Origin: Saccoglossus kowalevskii
Taxonomy: Eukaryota > Hemichordata > Enteropneusta > Harrimaniidae
Reading direction: 5' to 3'
Assembly (NCBI RefSeq): GCF_000003605.2
Contig: NW_003140822.1
Span: forward strand, 62,218 to 113,121
DNA length: 50,904 nucleotides
The translations under genes were made by a program, and so were the position numbers. Numbering within the stretch: the first letter of the stretch is position 1; every line of letters starts with the position of its first letter. Under the pieces are notes generated by a model, which saw only the letters and a program-made list of their open reading frames with translations, made no database searches and was not told where the DNA came from. Positions 34,446 to 47,720 of the stretch are shown here, piece after piece.

Positions 34446-36701
34446 TCTTTGTTATGGAAATAGCGCTTCTGTAAAGGGAAGCCCATGGACAGTTCTATTT
34501 TTCACATAGGGGTGATTTTTTTGATTTTTTAAAAGGAGCAGATATGCTGGATTTGACTTTTTTCTAATCAGAGACTTATAAAGCAACACTAAATATTAAA
34601 ATAACTGTTTTTTGTACTAGTGATGGAAAGTATTTAGGGTTGGATACAAATTGCAAATGATAGCAAGAGGAATATCAATACAGTACAAGTTCTTGCGATT
34701 TTAGTGTATTTTCAGTCTTACAAAAACAGGAGTCTGCTATAAAGATAACATTTGCAGTAGTAAGGGAGTAATCATTCATTCTCGTTCCAAACACTCAATT
34801 GTTGTATAATGAAATTTATGCTTTAAAAGAAAAATCTAATCAAATTACGACATTAAAACAAATTTCTGACAGCAAAATTAAATTTGCAACATCAGAAATT
34901 ACTGTCCAGTCCCTGGGGTAATTTGCTGATAAATAGCTTAAACAAAGAGCCAATCATGGACAAGGAAATGTGTGCCCGTTGCCCGGGAATAACAATTGTA
35001 TATATAATTGATTTACCAAAATCTGTTGTATGAAATCAATTTCCACAAAAATGAGATTTTGAATATGTTTTCATCGTTGATATAGACACGTTATGACCTG
35101 AATTGCTGTTGTAGATCGTTGAAGGTTCAGTTTCCCCTCGATTTTTTCATTTGATATCGATACTCCTTGTAAATCAAGCAATTACATGGATAGCAAGTGA
35201 ACTAGTCACTGAACACTTCAAAGTGTTGGAGAAAATTAAACAATGAATTAATAATGTCATGGGTATTAAGAAATCAATATATAATGCAGGTAATACCACT
35301 CCTAGCAATTGCCTCATGGCAAAAATTAACACCTTTATGGTAGTATCAGTGGGGGGTGTTTATCAGCGCTGTGTGCGAACATACGATCTGGGGGCTGAGG
35401 TTAATCTTAAATCCTCATCTGTTTGGGCAATACAGCATCACATGACCTATGTTGGATTGATGATTTCTCCAATGTAAATTACGAAAAACTTCAATCATTT
35501 TCAAAGTACTTGTTTAAGAGGAATCTAAGATGACAATATTTGGGAGTACTCTCTATACGGTATTTCGCAAAGTTGGTGTGAGTCACTTCACACATTAAGA
35601 ACAAATGTTTTTTTGTATTTTGTCTGACTCACAAATCTTGTAAATTTAAAGTGATTTACAGTGCAAGCAACATCGGTCATTAAGAAAATAAATGCATGTG
35701 ATCATGAAAGAGTTTTTTAAAAGCAATACTGTTTTCATTTGCCTTATAGCTATAAACACCTTTTAAATAGGTACAAAATGTTAACCTTAAACACTCCGAT
35801 TGAACAACTGTGTCATCCTCAAACAAAATAATTCTCTTCACTAGTTGCTTAATTCGGAACTGCCGACAAAATTCTCTCAGTTAAACATTAAATTAGTTTG
35901 AAGCAAAAATATCACTAAAATATTTGAAAAAATTGCGTTAAAAATTTTTGAGAAAATAATGGTGAAAGAACTGCATGACCTGAGAAGAAAATATCAATGA
36001 CAAAAATAAAAATTAGAAATTCACAAACGAGCACTCAATGCACATTGTTATATAATAGAAGGGGAATTCGCAAGGTAATTAGGAAACAAGAGAGATACTT
36101 GTCATCTCCTTCTGAGAGTGGGAAAATAACATCTGTACTACAGAATGAGGGATTGCACTGTTGATGGTATCCCAGAATTCATTAGCTACCATGACTACAG
36201 ATAAACAAAAATAACTCAAGATGACCTAGAATTATATAAGAAGCAGCAAAAGTCATTACATTTTATTATGTTTAAAAATTGATAACAGGATGTTTGAGTG
36301 AAAAAAAAGATTAAATTATTACTATCATGCTATTATAGTTTTTTTTTTAAATTCTAAGTTTATGAGAAAGTGTCATTAACAACTGAACTGAATGAAACTG
36401 AAATTAATGATGGATTTGTTCTAAATTTGAAAATTATAATGTTAGTAGCTAGACTTAAGGATACATATCTGCACGAGAAATGTACATCATTACAAGTCTA
36501 CGAAACAAACGATATGTTAATATCATATTTGATACAATTACCACCAATCATGATGCAAACTACCAGTACACATGATTGGCAGAAAAGGATTCAACCACTG
36601 GTGTGGAAAAACAAAAGAAATTATTTGTATTGTTCAATTTACAATAATTGTAGAGTACAACAAAAGGGGATACGTGACCTTACAACACAATGTAGGCACT
36701 T

Positions 36702-36711
36702 TGATTGACAG
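36702..36711 (+). promoter_or_regulatory. PBX-MEIS/PREP composite-type site TGATTGACAG
   Basis: Exact ten-base match to the known PBX-PREP consensus. A second TGATTGACA lies about 65 bp downstream near 36767, so the two form a loose pair. Function is unproven. Confidence 0.3.
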
Positions 36712-39700
36712 CTGACATGCCAGAGAAAAATTAAATCAAAACAAAACACAGTGCATACAATGCATTGTGATTGACACCAACCAATACTGTATTGTCAAAC
36801 TAGTAATTGGCTTAGGGTTCAAACTAAAAAATATGTGCAAAAAAAAAAAAAAAAGCTCTCTAACAACACTCAATGATAAAGAACAGTTGCGTGATGACAA
36901 TCCGCCTCTTGAACGCTAAGCTTCTTGAAAAGGAAAGTCAGCTTTGACAGGATCTGATCATTTTGCAAGTTTGGATTAAAGCAAGATAAACAGAGAATAA
37001 TTAACTCAGGCAGTGATGGGATATGTAGTTGGAATGACAATCTCGTTTTTCAAACTCTGTATATCAAAAAGAGTTTGGTTCAGGGTAATAATGTATGAAG
37101 TGAGTAAAGTCCACCTGCCACTGTGAATTGTGTATTCCTTATGAGAATAGCAAAGAGAACACACTTATTGAAACCAAAGATGAGAGAAACCACACAACTG
37201 TGCAGATAAGACTATGTAGAGGATTTCAATAAGAAGAACAGAACTATTATACCAAACAAAAATCAATAACAAACTCGGCAAATTAGTCTGGATTATGGTC
37301 AACCATCCTGATCACATTTAGATCAGGTCCATCTGATTCTCAGTTTGGTTTCCATTGTGAAAATATATACACATGATGTTAGAAATTCAGATTCCCATTC
37401 CTTGTGAGAATTGAGTAATGCCATCTGCTTGTCCCTAATTCCTAATTTAAAAATCTTATCATTTTACGTTTTAAAGGCAAGAATAGAACAAAAAATGATT
37501 AGTTTCATGTAGCAGAGATTATTTAAAGGTTCACGTAGCGAAAAGGGGACTTAAAGGCTCATGCAGCAAAGAGAGGACAAGTTAATTCCTTTTGTCTATG
37601 GAACACTTTTGTTTTCCATTGAATGTTCTAATCTCTTTATAATCTGTTTATAATCCGGAAAATGAAATAAAACCTTACAACTTATGTTTTTACCAAAAAC
37701 TATGCATATTTAATAAAGTGTATTGTCTGTATTCCATATAGTTACTACCACTGCCACCATGTATGTAACAACATTTAGATTTACATTGTTTTAGCAATAA
37801 CTTAAAACTACTAGCTGCTAGCTTGATATGAGTTATTGATTATTGTATTAATTGATTCAATTAAATTACATTAAATTAGTAGTCATCATGTTCTGTATAA
37901 AAACTACAAAATGTCTCATCAACGACAACAACCTGACCACATTAAATTCTAGGTAATACTGGGATCGACAAATGGAACACTAGGTAAATATTTTATAAGG
38001 CCCGTAATTGCATACTCTATAGAAATGTGAATTTAATAAAGCTTATCTTGAATTGTCCACCAATGAGGCAGAAAATATGTTGATAAAACTTTGTGTCAGT
38101 CAGGCTTATTGTGAAAACTAAACAACCGTATCTCCTTTTCATTCTATAGCTACATTGAATAGTAGATGAGAGAGAAGTTCGCATAATCAAGTCCTTCACA
38201 AATATATTCATGAAACATATCTATTTTGCAAGTTTTCAATCAAGTTCACGTATTTGTTTGTTACTGCAGAAAAATAATGTCCTGTGATCTCTAAAGTCTT
38301 TTTACTCCGCTGCATCCATTTTTATTGTCACATGCTCAATTTTGAATACTTAACAAAAAGTTCAATTGTAATCTTCAATGTTAACGTTCAAAGTATATAC
38401 ATGTACAAGCAAAATGCATTTATTTTGACGACATTTACATCCCCAGATTACCATTTTTTTCAAAAGTTTTGCGATTATTAGATCCTACGAATCTGAAAGT
38501 AGTATGTGTAATGTTAGGGCAGAGTCTATAGTCACAATAAATGTAATTTTTAGTTTAGAGATGTCTTATAAATGTCCTGTCTTAAATTATGAAATGCTAA
38601 AGATTTCTAGTGAACAACAATTTATGCGGTTTATGTTGACTCATGTTTTTTTTTTTTTTTTTATGCATGATTACATCTAGTTTTTGTGTCTCTTTATGTC
38701 ATTGTACGTTACATACATGTAGATGTGATAAAAACATGTTAAGCCAGTGTAAATAGGCTTAAAAATGGCGGAGTTAAAACTCCTTCAAAAGGGGTATCTG
38801 AGAAAACTATTACCGGGGGTATGTAAGAAAAATGAAATTAAAGACTAATCACAATTCATGATATCATACTCATTAATCAACAAAATTGTCTTCTGTTAGG
38901 TGCAACAATCAAACATATTATTAATTTTGCCAACATGCCAATGACAAAATATTCAAAATTTTAATGAGCACTGTTTAGCTATTCAAATTGTCAAATTTAT
39001 ACACAACAACCTTCAGCACCAGACAGCAACACCTACTGATTCACAAGTGATTTTTTTTTCCCGTCTAATTTAGTATTAATCTTTGATTGCTTTTTATCAT
39101 TTTATCTTTTTTTATGTTCTTTTACTTTGCAATTTACATAACTTTTATCTTTTAAGATCTTACTGCTATACTTTCCAAACTCAGTGTTGTGTCAATGATT
39201 TTAAAACCAGATGTGTGAAGCGTGAGTGACCATGTAGAAAATGCGTTACTGTGTAACACTTATACTGGCGTAAAACATATGTGAACACAAAACGGGGCTC
39301 AAATGCCATCACACAACGACCATTAATGTTAGGTCAACTGTATTCTCATTTAACCAATTTACAACATGCTCAGTACATGTGTCAAATATTTAGCCAGGAA
39401 AGACCAAACTACATTGTTATCTTCTGCACCTCTTGGAAAAATTGATATTGCTTATTAATCAAAATAAAAAATAATTTGTTTTTTATGTTCATTGTATAAA
39501 AAAAAATGCTGGCGTGAACTCAAGATTATGGGATCCTTATCTTGTTAACTATCTGGTGTAACTTTTCCTTGTGAGAACACGGTTTATATTAAGCCAGTTA
39601 CAAGTACAGTACCATGGGTCACTCAAAACACATACATGTACCGGGTATACCCCAAAACAAATATTGTTGACACCATACAAAAAAGTAGAAGAACCACATT

Positions 39701-42700
39701 GTAGAGCACATCAGATTTACCAGTGTCTATAAGCTTTAAATGTAGTTACTATAAAACTGCTTCAATTTCTGCAAATTTTTTGGGTCTTTTTGTAGGAGTA
39801 AATCTTTCATTAGAATTCTTAAAGAGGCATCTACAGTTAAGCTGACTCTCATAGCAAACTGACTTACTGGATACAATAGGAAACAAAACACAGATTAACA
39901 GTGTGAATAAGTGTTCCATGATGTAGTCCCGGGGATTGACAGATTCCTCTTTATGTCATATTCACTCTTGAATCATCAAATTAAGACAATCAACAAATCA
40001 CAGTGATATGTATTGTTTAATACAGATAATTTTTTGAAATATATTTTTTTCAAAATTTACCTGCATTCTTATGCGATGATGAAGACTGTCTTTGTCATTA
40101 CTACATTACTCAAAATAACGCCTATTAACTATTTTACAAAAAATTATTAAATTACCAATAATACAAAATACGAATACATGTACCCATAATGCACTTTGAT
40201 GAACAAGTTTATGTTTTTTTTTATAAAGAACTGAGCATGACGTATACTAAGATTATTGCCTGGGGCCTTGATACAACAGCTCTCATAGTCAATTTGAACA
40301 GTCCAAACTATTTTCAAATAATCGTTATATTCAGTGATTACGTACAGTACGTAAAGGGCAGTACTCTTAATACATTTCTGCCATGGGGATAATTGTTGTC
40401 TATTTCAAATTTTAATCGCAGTGCAGAGGTGATACATTTTTCAGGGCATTCTGTGTGCACAGTATTAATTGAAACATTACAGTCACTGAACATGACATGG
40501 ATGTTGCAAATTCCCAAATGGGCAGCTGAGTAATTTTCTACGTCTTCTGCAACCAATCAAGTGAAAAATTTTATTTGCAGTTTTCACAAGGGAAAGTACT
40601 TAATAATCTGACACAATTCGTCACTTTTGGAATCATGGAAACATGTATCACAACAATAAATGCTTTTGTGCTGTAAATATATGATAAATTGTTTTAATGT
40701 TGTCAGAAATTCAATTAAAATCATAAAATTTTGTGGCAGTGAAATTTCCGCTGGGGTTATATGGCACAGAGTTTCAGCGACTTTTGAGAATTTTTTTTTT
40801 ATAAACGCCATAAAATCATTAAATCGCCAAAATTCGGAGCAATGAAAATCAAGTAGTTTGGTAATACGTTTATATTACGGCTTGGTTGCCAGTGGTAACA
40901 ATATTCCAATGTGATTATGTGCATAATAATAATATTTTTAGACAAAATAAAATTAATCTGGGATTTTCAGTAGCCAGTATTGATATTTTTTGGGCAATCA
41001 TGCAAAAAGTTGATTTCAGGAAAATGAACACAAAAGTATGTATTTCTATGCAGATTAGCGCCATGGTATTTCCACCAAAGTTATAATTCATTATTTCATT
41101 TATTCCTTTCATGTGTAGTCAATGATTTATACCTAGTTGTATGGAAATTTTGTCATGAAACCTAACTTGTTAATGTCTGTAATTATGTTCTAGCAGGAAG
41201 CTAAAAGTGAAAAAATAAACAAGTCATTGTCAATGACGATCTGTTTGCATTAGAGCTGAATTATTATTTGAGTAATAATAAATCAAATACCAGGTGTGTT
41301 CGAATGTTGATTTTGTTTTTTATGTTTTTTCTTTGTACCAACTTTGAATCTATCCAGGCATGTCTGAGAAATAGATGGATAGAACCTGAAATACCAGTCT
41401 AAATTTTGGACTATGAAAATATAAAAACCTAACCTGTATTTTTGAGCTTCTTTATACACATACTGGTTAACAAACTAAATAATACGCAAAAAAAGATTAT
41501 ATCGTAGGTTTTTATTCTAGAGTCACTACTGTGGACAGAACATCCCAAAATGCACCTGTTTATGAAAATATTTCATTCAAACAAAATACTTATTCCTTGT
41601 GACTTTTCAATTGACACAAGACAACAAAAATGTTTCTAGAAAACTTCCAAAGCATTTTTAATTAATCAACATCACTCAGAAAGATTATTTTTATGTAACA
41701 ATGTGTTGCCTACTTTAAATGTGACAAAACTCTTAAAGGCATATTTCAATAATTTATTCCCAATTTGGTTGAGTTATGAATTTTTTATTGTTTTATCTCT
41801 CAACAATATTGAATTTTGTGAAAAGTATCATTATCTAGTGTTGTTATTATCTGTTACAATAAAAATTGTCAAATTCTTTAAAATATTCATGAAGCTATTT
41901 TCATGGTCTACTCAATAGTGCATATCACACTAAATGAGTCTCATAATGTACTGTTATTAAAACCAATTGACGTATCACCTGTGCCTATTTATTAACCTTT
42001 TCATGACCTTTCCAGTAATATTTACTGCAGTTTATGTGAACATGACTATAGGAATAACAATATATGTAGTCTATTTTCAGAAATTCAACTAAATGTGTTC
42101 CAGTTTATCAACTATAATTTATTCAACTTATAAGTTATGAAAGTATCTAGTCTGATATAACTAAAAACAAACACCGATTATTTTTATTAGTATTCTGAAT
42201 TGTTTATTATTATTTATTTGGTTGGCTCAGAAATTAAATTTTTTGTAAAAATGTTATAAAAATTGTGATATTGATATTCGATGAAAATTAAATTCTTTAC
42301 CTGAATAATTTTTTTCTCAATTACTGACAATTTAAAAACAAACAAACTGTGACATGCAACTTTTCAGCTGATGCACAGAAACAAACAAATTTTTATTGTT
42401 AGCTGCATAAGTCTTAATTTGTCCTACTGTATTCAACTAAAATTTATAATTTTAGCAAGTAATGGGGTCAATTTAGCTTTTTAGATTAAAATAAACGCTA
42501 TTTATTTTTTCTTGTATTCAGAAAATATTACGCGTGTAAACTTATCACAACGCATTAATGCAGAATACCATCACCATCTTCAGCCTTGACAATACGTCAA
42601 CCAAGCAAAAGAAAAGAAAATTGAAAGAATATGTAATAAATTAAAACTGACAGATTTTGTTAATACAGGTGAAAAAACTGGGGGAAAGTGACATATGGCT

Positions 42701-44354
42701 CGTTTTTCATATTTTAGATTCTAAAAAGGGTCAGAAGGCAATCCCCATGGCGACAGTGAAAGACGTTTATCAATACTCTTTGTGTTCATTTTATTTGACA
42801 TATTGTCTATATTGTCAAATACAGTGTCATCAAGAGTGTTTCACAGGATGAATACAATAACCAAATGATACGGCATTGTCAACTTAAACTCAATCAATCA
42901 GGATCCAGTATCCACCACATGTATTAGGAAATACTTATCTATCAATAGAGAAGGAAACAAATCAATAAAACAAATTGTTAGTTTAAGGGTTCCTTCATAG
43001 ATTATCAAACACATAGGAGAGAGGGAGTGATCAAGATGATGAGGTAAAGTAAATCATCAAATTAACCATGCATTATGTTATGAAACTTGTACAGGTCTTC
43101 AGTAGCTTAGTCACATCATTTTAAAACCACACTGTCGTCTTGGTAGCATACTACAACTTAATCACTGTAAACAGCGCCCTCTGTATACCCCAAAGGTCAC
43201 AGTGATTTGCAAATAATTTGCATGTTGAATACTTTTATAATTCATTAGATCTAAGGTTTTTGTAAGTAAAACCATAGTGTCTTCAGTCTGTGATGTCAGG
43301 TTCATAATTGGATATACAACGTTTCATGATAGTGACTGTGAAAAACAGCCCTCAGTGAATAAATATATAAATTTTCACTGACTGACCAAATAGTATAGTC
43401 CCAAGTTGATAATGTCCAAAAAATTGCTTTTAGAGTTTTAAAAAAATTATGAGGAGCCAAGAATGACATTTCAATTTCAAAAAATGTCTTAATTTATCTT
43501 GTATTAATTATAATTACATCATGCACTTTTATTCTCCAAACTGACCAATGGACAGGTAACTCTTGATTACTGATATTAAATTTGTCAATTTCTATAATTC
43601 ATACATAGCTGTTTACATTATTGAAACTATCATTATCTTGCACTGCAATAGCAACATTTTGTTTTTTCTAAAAAACATACATACAAGTTTTGGCATTATA
43701 TACACAATCAACTAAAAAATGAATTTGGATCGGTAGTTTATATGTGTTTGACAATCATATAATAAGAAAAAAAAATACTGTAAACAACTATAATTTGTGA
43801 GATGGATTGAAATGAATTTGACACTAAAAAATCATAGAAGACACAGTGAAAATTTGTCCTCATGAATTCCATTAAATCATCAATCCGTGAAATTCCTAAT
43901 TGTAAAAGTTTCAACTATTTGCACCAGAATTGTACACATTAACAATGCAGACGATTTATTAAAGGTTGAACACATCAGATGCAATATACAACAAGCAGAG
44001 TAGACGAATCACGGCAGGATGGAACGTGCATCAATACTGACACATAGCGTACAAGCAGGAAATGAGAGATGGGATGAAAATCGATCTAGTTATTCTACAT
44101 GTTATACGCTGACTAACGCACTGTCATGTTTCATCCAACAAATAAATGACAACGATGAGTTATCAGAAATGTAATATCCTTTCAGCAATCTTTTCTAAAT
44201 CATTTTTTTTTTATCGATTATATTAATTTTCTCCCGGACGAAAATGTGATACTTAATGTGTAATGCCTTATTGTCTGTGAAAAATTCAAATAAATGAAGG
44301 CGAGTGGAAAGCATTGGTTGAGCCATGATCTTTAATGGACGGGCATTTTATTAA

Positions 44355-44374
44355 CACTACAGCGGGCTGTAGTG
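44355..44374. promoter_or_regulatory. Perfect 20-bp palindrome
   Basis: cactacagcgggctgtagtg has 9-bp perfect inverted arms around a GG centre, inside a less AT-rich stretch. It may be a dimer binding site or chance. Confidence 0.4.
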
Positions 44375-44751
44375 ACCACATGATAAAGTACCTACTGATA
44401 GATATCAAGCTTTGAAGATAATGGCCATCATTTTTCATTTTCAAAGAATGGGCCCCCATACAAAGAGAACAAATTGATAGAACATATGGCACTCTATAAG
44501 TCAATGACGTGCACTGAAGGAAGAGAAAACAGACATAATTTAGATCTTTGTAACCTCATGATAATAGCGTATGTCTTACAGCTGCAGTATGCATTTCTGA
44601 ATCTTCATGATTGCTCTCCCTGATGATTCTGGACTAAATATAAAGTGCGTTTGATTTATTCCTTGGAAAAAGAATTGATTTAAACTTATGTGCTGTAAGG
44701 GTGAAATTATAAAAGGAAATTTTGTATCTAGTTTTGTTTTCAAATACTGGT

Positions 44752-46428
44752 CTATATAGATTCAAATACTGTTGCACATCAAATCAAATACTGGCACACA
44801 TTGATTCAAATACTGGTGTACATGATTCAAACATTGGCGCACATTGATTCAAATACTGGTGCACATCGGTTCAAATACAGGTGCACATAGATTCAAATGC
44901 TGGTGTACATCGACTCAAACACAGGTGTACATTGATTCAAATACAGGTGCACATCGATTCAAATACAGGTGCACATCGATTCAAATACAGGTGCACATCG
45001 ATTCAAATACAGGTGCACATCGATTCAAATACAGGTGCACGTCGATTCAAATACAGGTGCACGTCGATTCAAATAAAGGTGCACATCATGTTGTGTACAT
45101 CGATTCAAACACTGGCACACATTGATTCAAACACAGGCACACATTGATTCAAATACAGGTGCACATCGATTCAAATACAGGTGCACATCGATTCAAATAA
45201 AGGTGCACATCATGTTGTGTACATCGATTCAAACACTGGCACACATTGATTCAAACACAGGCACACATTGATTCAAACACTGATGCACACTGATTCAAAT
45301 ACTGGCACACATCGATTCAAATACTGTTGCACACTGATTCAAACACAGGTGCACATGGACTCCAACACAGGTGTATATTGATTCAAATACTGGCGTACAT
45401 CGGTTCAAATACTGACACACATTGTAGCCAAATACTGGCACACATTGATTCAAACACAGGCACACATTGATTCAAACACTGGCACACATTGATTCAAATA
45501 TTGACGAACATTGATTCAAATACAGACACACATTAATTTAAATACTGGCACACATCAATTCAAATACTGACTCACATTGATTCAAATACTGGCACACATC
45601 GATTCAAATACTGGTGTAAATTGACTCAAATACTGGTGCACGTCGATTCAAATACTGTTGCACACTGATTCAAACACAGGTGCACATTGACTCCAACACA
45701 GGTGTATATTGATTCAAATACTGGCGTACATTGATTCAAATACTGGCACACATTGTATTCAAATACTGGCACACATTGTATTCAAATACTGGCACACATT
45801 GTATTCAAATACTGGTTCACATTGTATTCAAATACTGGTACACATTGTATTCAAATACTGGTACACATTGTATTCAAATACAGATGCACATCGGTTCAAA
45901 TACTGGCACACATTGTAGTCAAACACAGGCACACATTGATTCAAATACTGGCACACATCAATTCAAATACTGACGCACATTGATTCAAAACTGGTACACA
46001 TTGTATTCAAACACTGGCACACATCAATTCAAATACTGACTCACATTGATTCAAATACTGACGCACATTGATTCAAATACTGACACACACTTATTCAAAT
46101 ACAGTTATGAATCAATATTAATTCAAACACTGGTGCACACTTATTCAAATACAGGTACACAGATTCAAATACTGGCACACATCGGTTCAAATACTAGCAC
46201 ACATTGATTCAAATATTTACGCACATCGATTCAAACACTGACACACATTGATTCAAACACCGGCACACATTGGTTCAAATACTAGCACACATTGATTCAA
46301 ATATTTACGCACATTGATTCAAATACTGACACACATTGATTAAAATACTGGTGCACATTGATTCAAACACTGGCGCACACTTATTCAAATACAAGTACAC
46401 AGATTCAAATACAGTTATGCATCAATAT
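44752..46428. repeat. 22-bp minisatellite, ~1.7 kb
   Basis: About 75 units of attcaaatactggcacacatt with substitutions (acaggtgcacatcg, actggtgtacatcg). Higher-order copies are visible: an aaataaaggtgcacatcatg block at 45071 and 45195, and a gttgcacactgattcaaaca block at 45326 and 45657. Apparent 70-93 codon frames (44844-45147, 45709-45983) are repeat translations. Confidence 0.95.
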
Positions 46429-46565
46429 AAATTTTATAATTGTTTTACTTTGTTTTATGTTCATGTTTGTTAGACTTTACGTAACCTGTCTTGTGTATGT
46501 TCCAAATAAAATATCCTAGCCTTGCCTATCCATCAATTCAAATACTGATGCACATCAATTCAAAG
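46429..46565. repeat. Interruption and resumption of the 22-bp array
   Basis: After the array, about 100 bp of unrelated sequence ends in ccaaataaaatatcctagcc, then array units (catcaattcaaatactgatg) resume briefly. This suggests an insertion or a deletion-scarred unit. Confidence 0.5.
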
Positions 46566-47220
46566 CATACCTAAAACTGATTGCTAGTGTATAATGGCAG
46601 TTTATGCAAGAAAAATTAATACACAATACTTCAAGTTTATTGAAGTAATATTTCAACATGCACAATTAAAAATTTGTGTGGGAAAATAATTAGTATACCA
46701 ATTATAACAAAGAACGAAATCTTGGGTATCTGCAGAAATACACCTCATAATCCAGTGTACCCATGTAAAAACATTAAACTCAATATTTAAAAATTCTACC
46801 CATGTAAATATAGAATTCTATTCAAGTGTTGAAATTTACAGCAAATTAATAAATTAGAAACTACGCCTCATAAAATAAATCAATAAAACCAATGGACAGA
46901 CGTACTACTTATCATTATCAATTATTAAAATACAACTCTTAAACCACACATCAATTAATATTAATTTTTCTCTAAGGAGAAAAAACACATAAAACTATGA
47001 TCATTGCTATAATTAGGAATAAAGAATTGTACATATTATGAATCAATTACAATGAGAATGAGGTCTTGGATGTGGACATATTAAAACAAAAATGCCATCA
47101 ATTACAATATGATTATTATACATGAATAATTTTATTTTTATAAATATTGAATGTTTTAAACAATTCCAAGATTCTGATTACTGTTTTTGTTATATTTCTC
47201 GTGCCATACTGGTCCATATA
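46566..47220. other. AT-rich spacer
   Basis: Nothing recognised between the two minisatellites. Confidence 0.6.
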
Positions 47221-47720
47221 TGGAATGACAGAATGCCAATTTATTCTAGAGTAGTGGGACGGTGATTTATATTTGGAATGGCATGATGCTGACTTATTCT
47301 AGAGTAGTGGGATGGTGATTTATACTTGGAATGACATGATGCTAACTTATTCTAGAGTAGTGGGATGGTGATTTACACTTGGAATGGCATGATGCTAACT
47401 TATTCTAGAGTAGTGGGATGGTGAGTTATACTTGGAATGGCATGATGCTGACTTATTGTAGAGTAGTGGGATGGTGAGTTATACTTGGAATGGCATGATG
47501 CTGACTTATTCTAGAGTAGTGGGATGGTGATTTATACTTGGAATGGCATGATGCTAACTTATTCTAGAGTAGTGGGATGGTGATTTATACTTGGAATGGC
47601 ATGATGCTAACTTATTCTAGAGTAGTGGGGTGGTGATTTACACTTGGAATGACAGAATGTGGCTTGTATTTGGAGTGCATTTGGATGCTGACTAGAGTGT
47701 GATTTATACATGGAATAGCA
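47221..47720. repeat. 53-bp minisatellite, about 9 copies
   Basis: Units begin tggaatg at 47221, 47274, 47327 and onward at 53-bp spacing and contain gatgctgacttattctagag and tagtgggatggtgatttata. The last units (after about 47650) are degenerate and shortened. Confidence 0.93.

Larger units (their letters stand above)
34500..44751. other. Gene-poor region upstream of TOX
   Basis: No gene recognised. Frames up to 112 codons (36370-36708) have no domain, biased composition and no splice partners. Noted items are homopolymer runs, less AT-rich islands at 34900-35000, 35240-35470 and 43980-44520, PBX/MEIS-type sites near 36702 and 36767, and a palindrome at 44355-44374. Confidence 0.55.

Noticed and set aside
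36370-36708. 112-codon plus-strand frame
   Set aside because: Longest frame in the gene-poor region but featureless, AT-driven composition, no splice partner or repeat homology visible.
44844-45983. Several 69-93 codon frames rich in DSNTGAH-type repeats
   Set aside because: Translations of the 22-bp minisatellite in different frames; no unique sequence or splice context.
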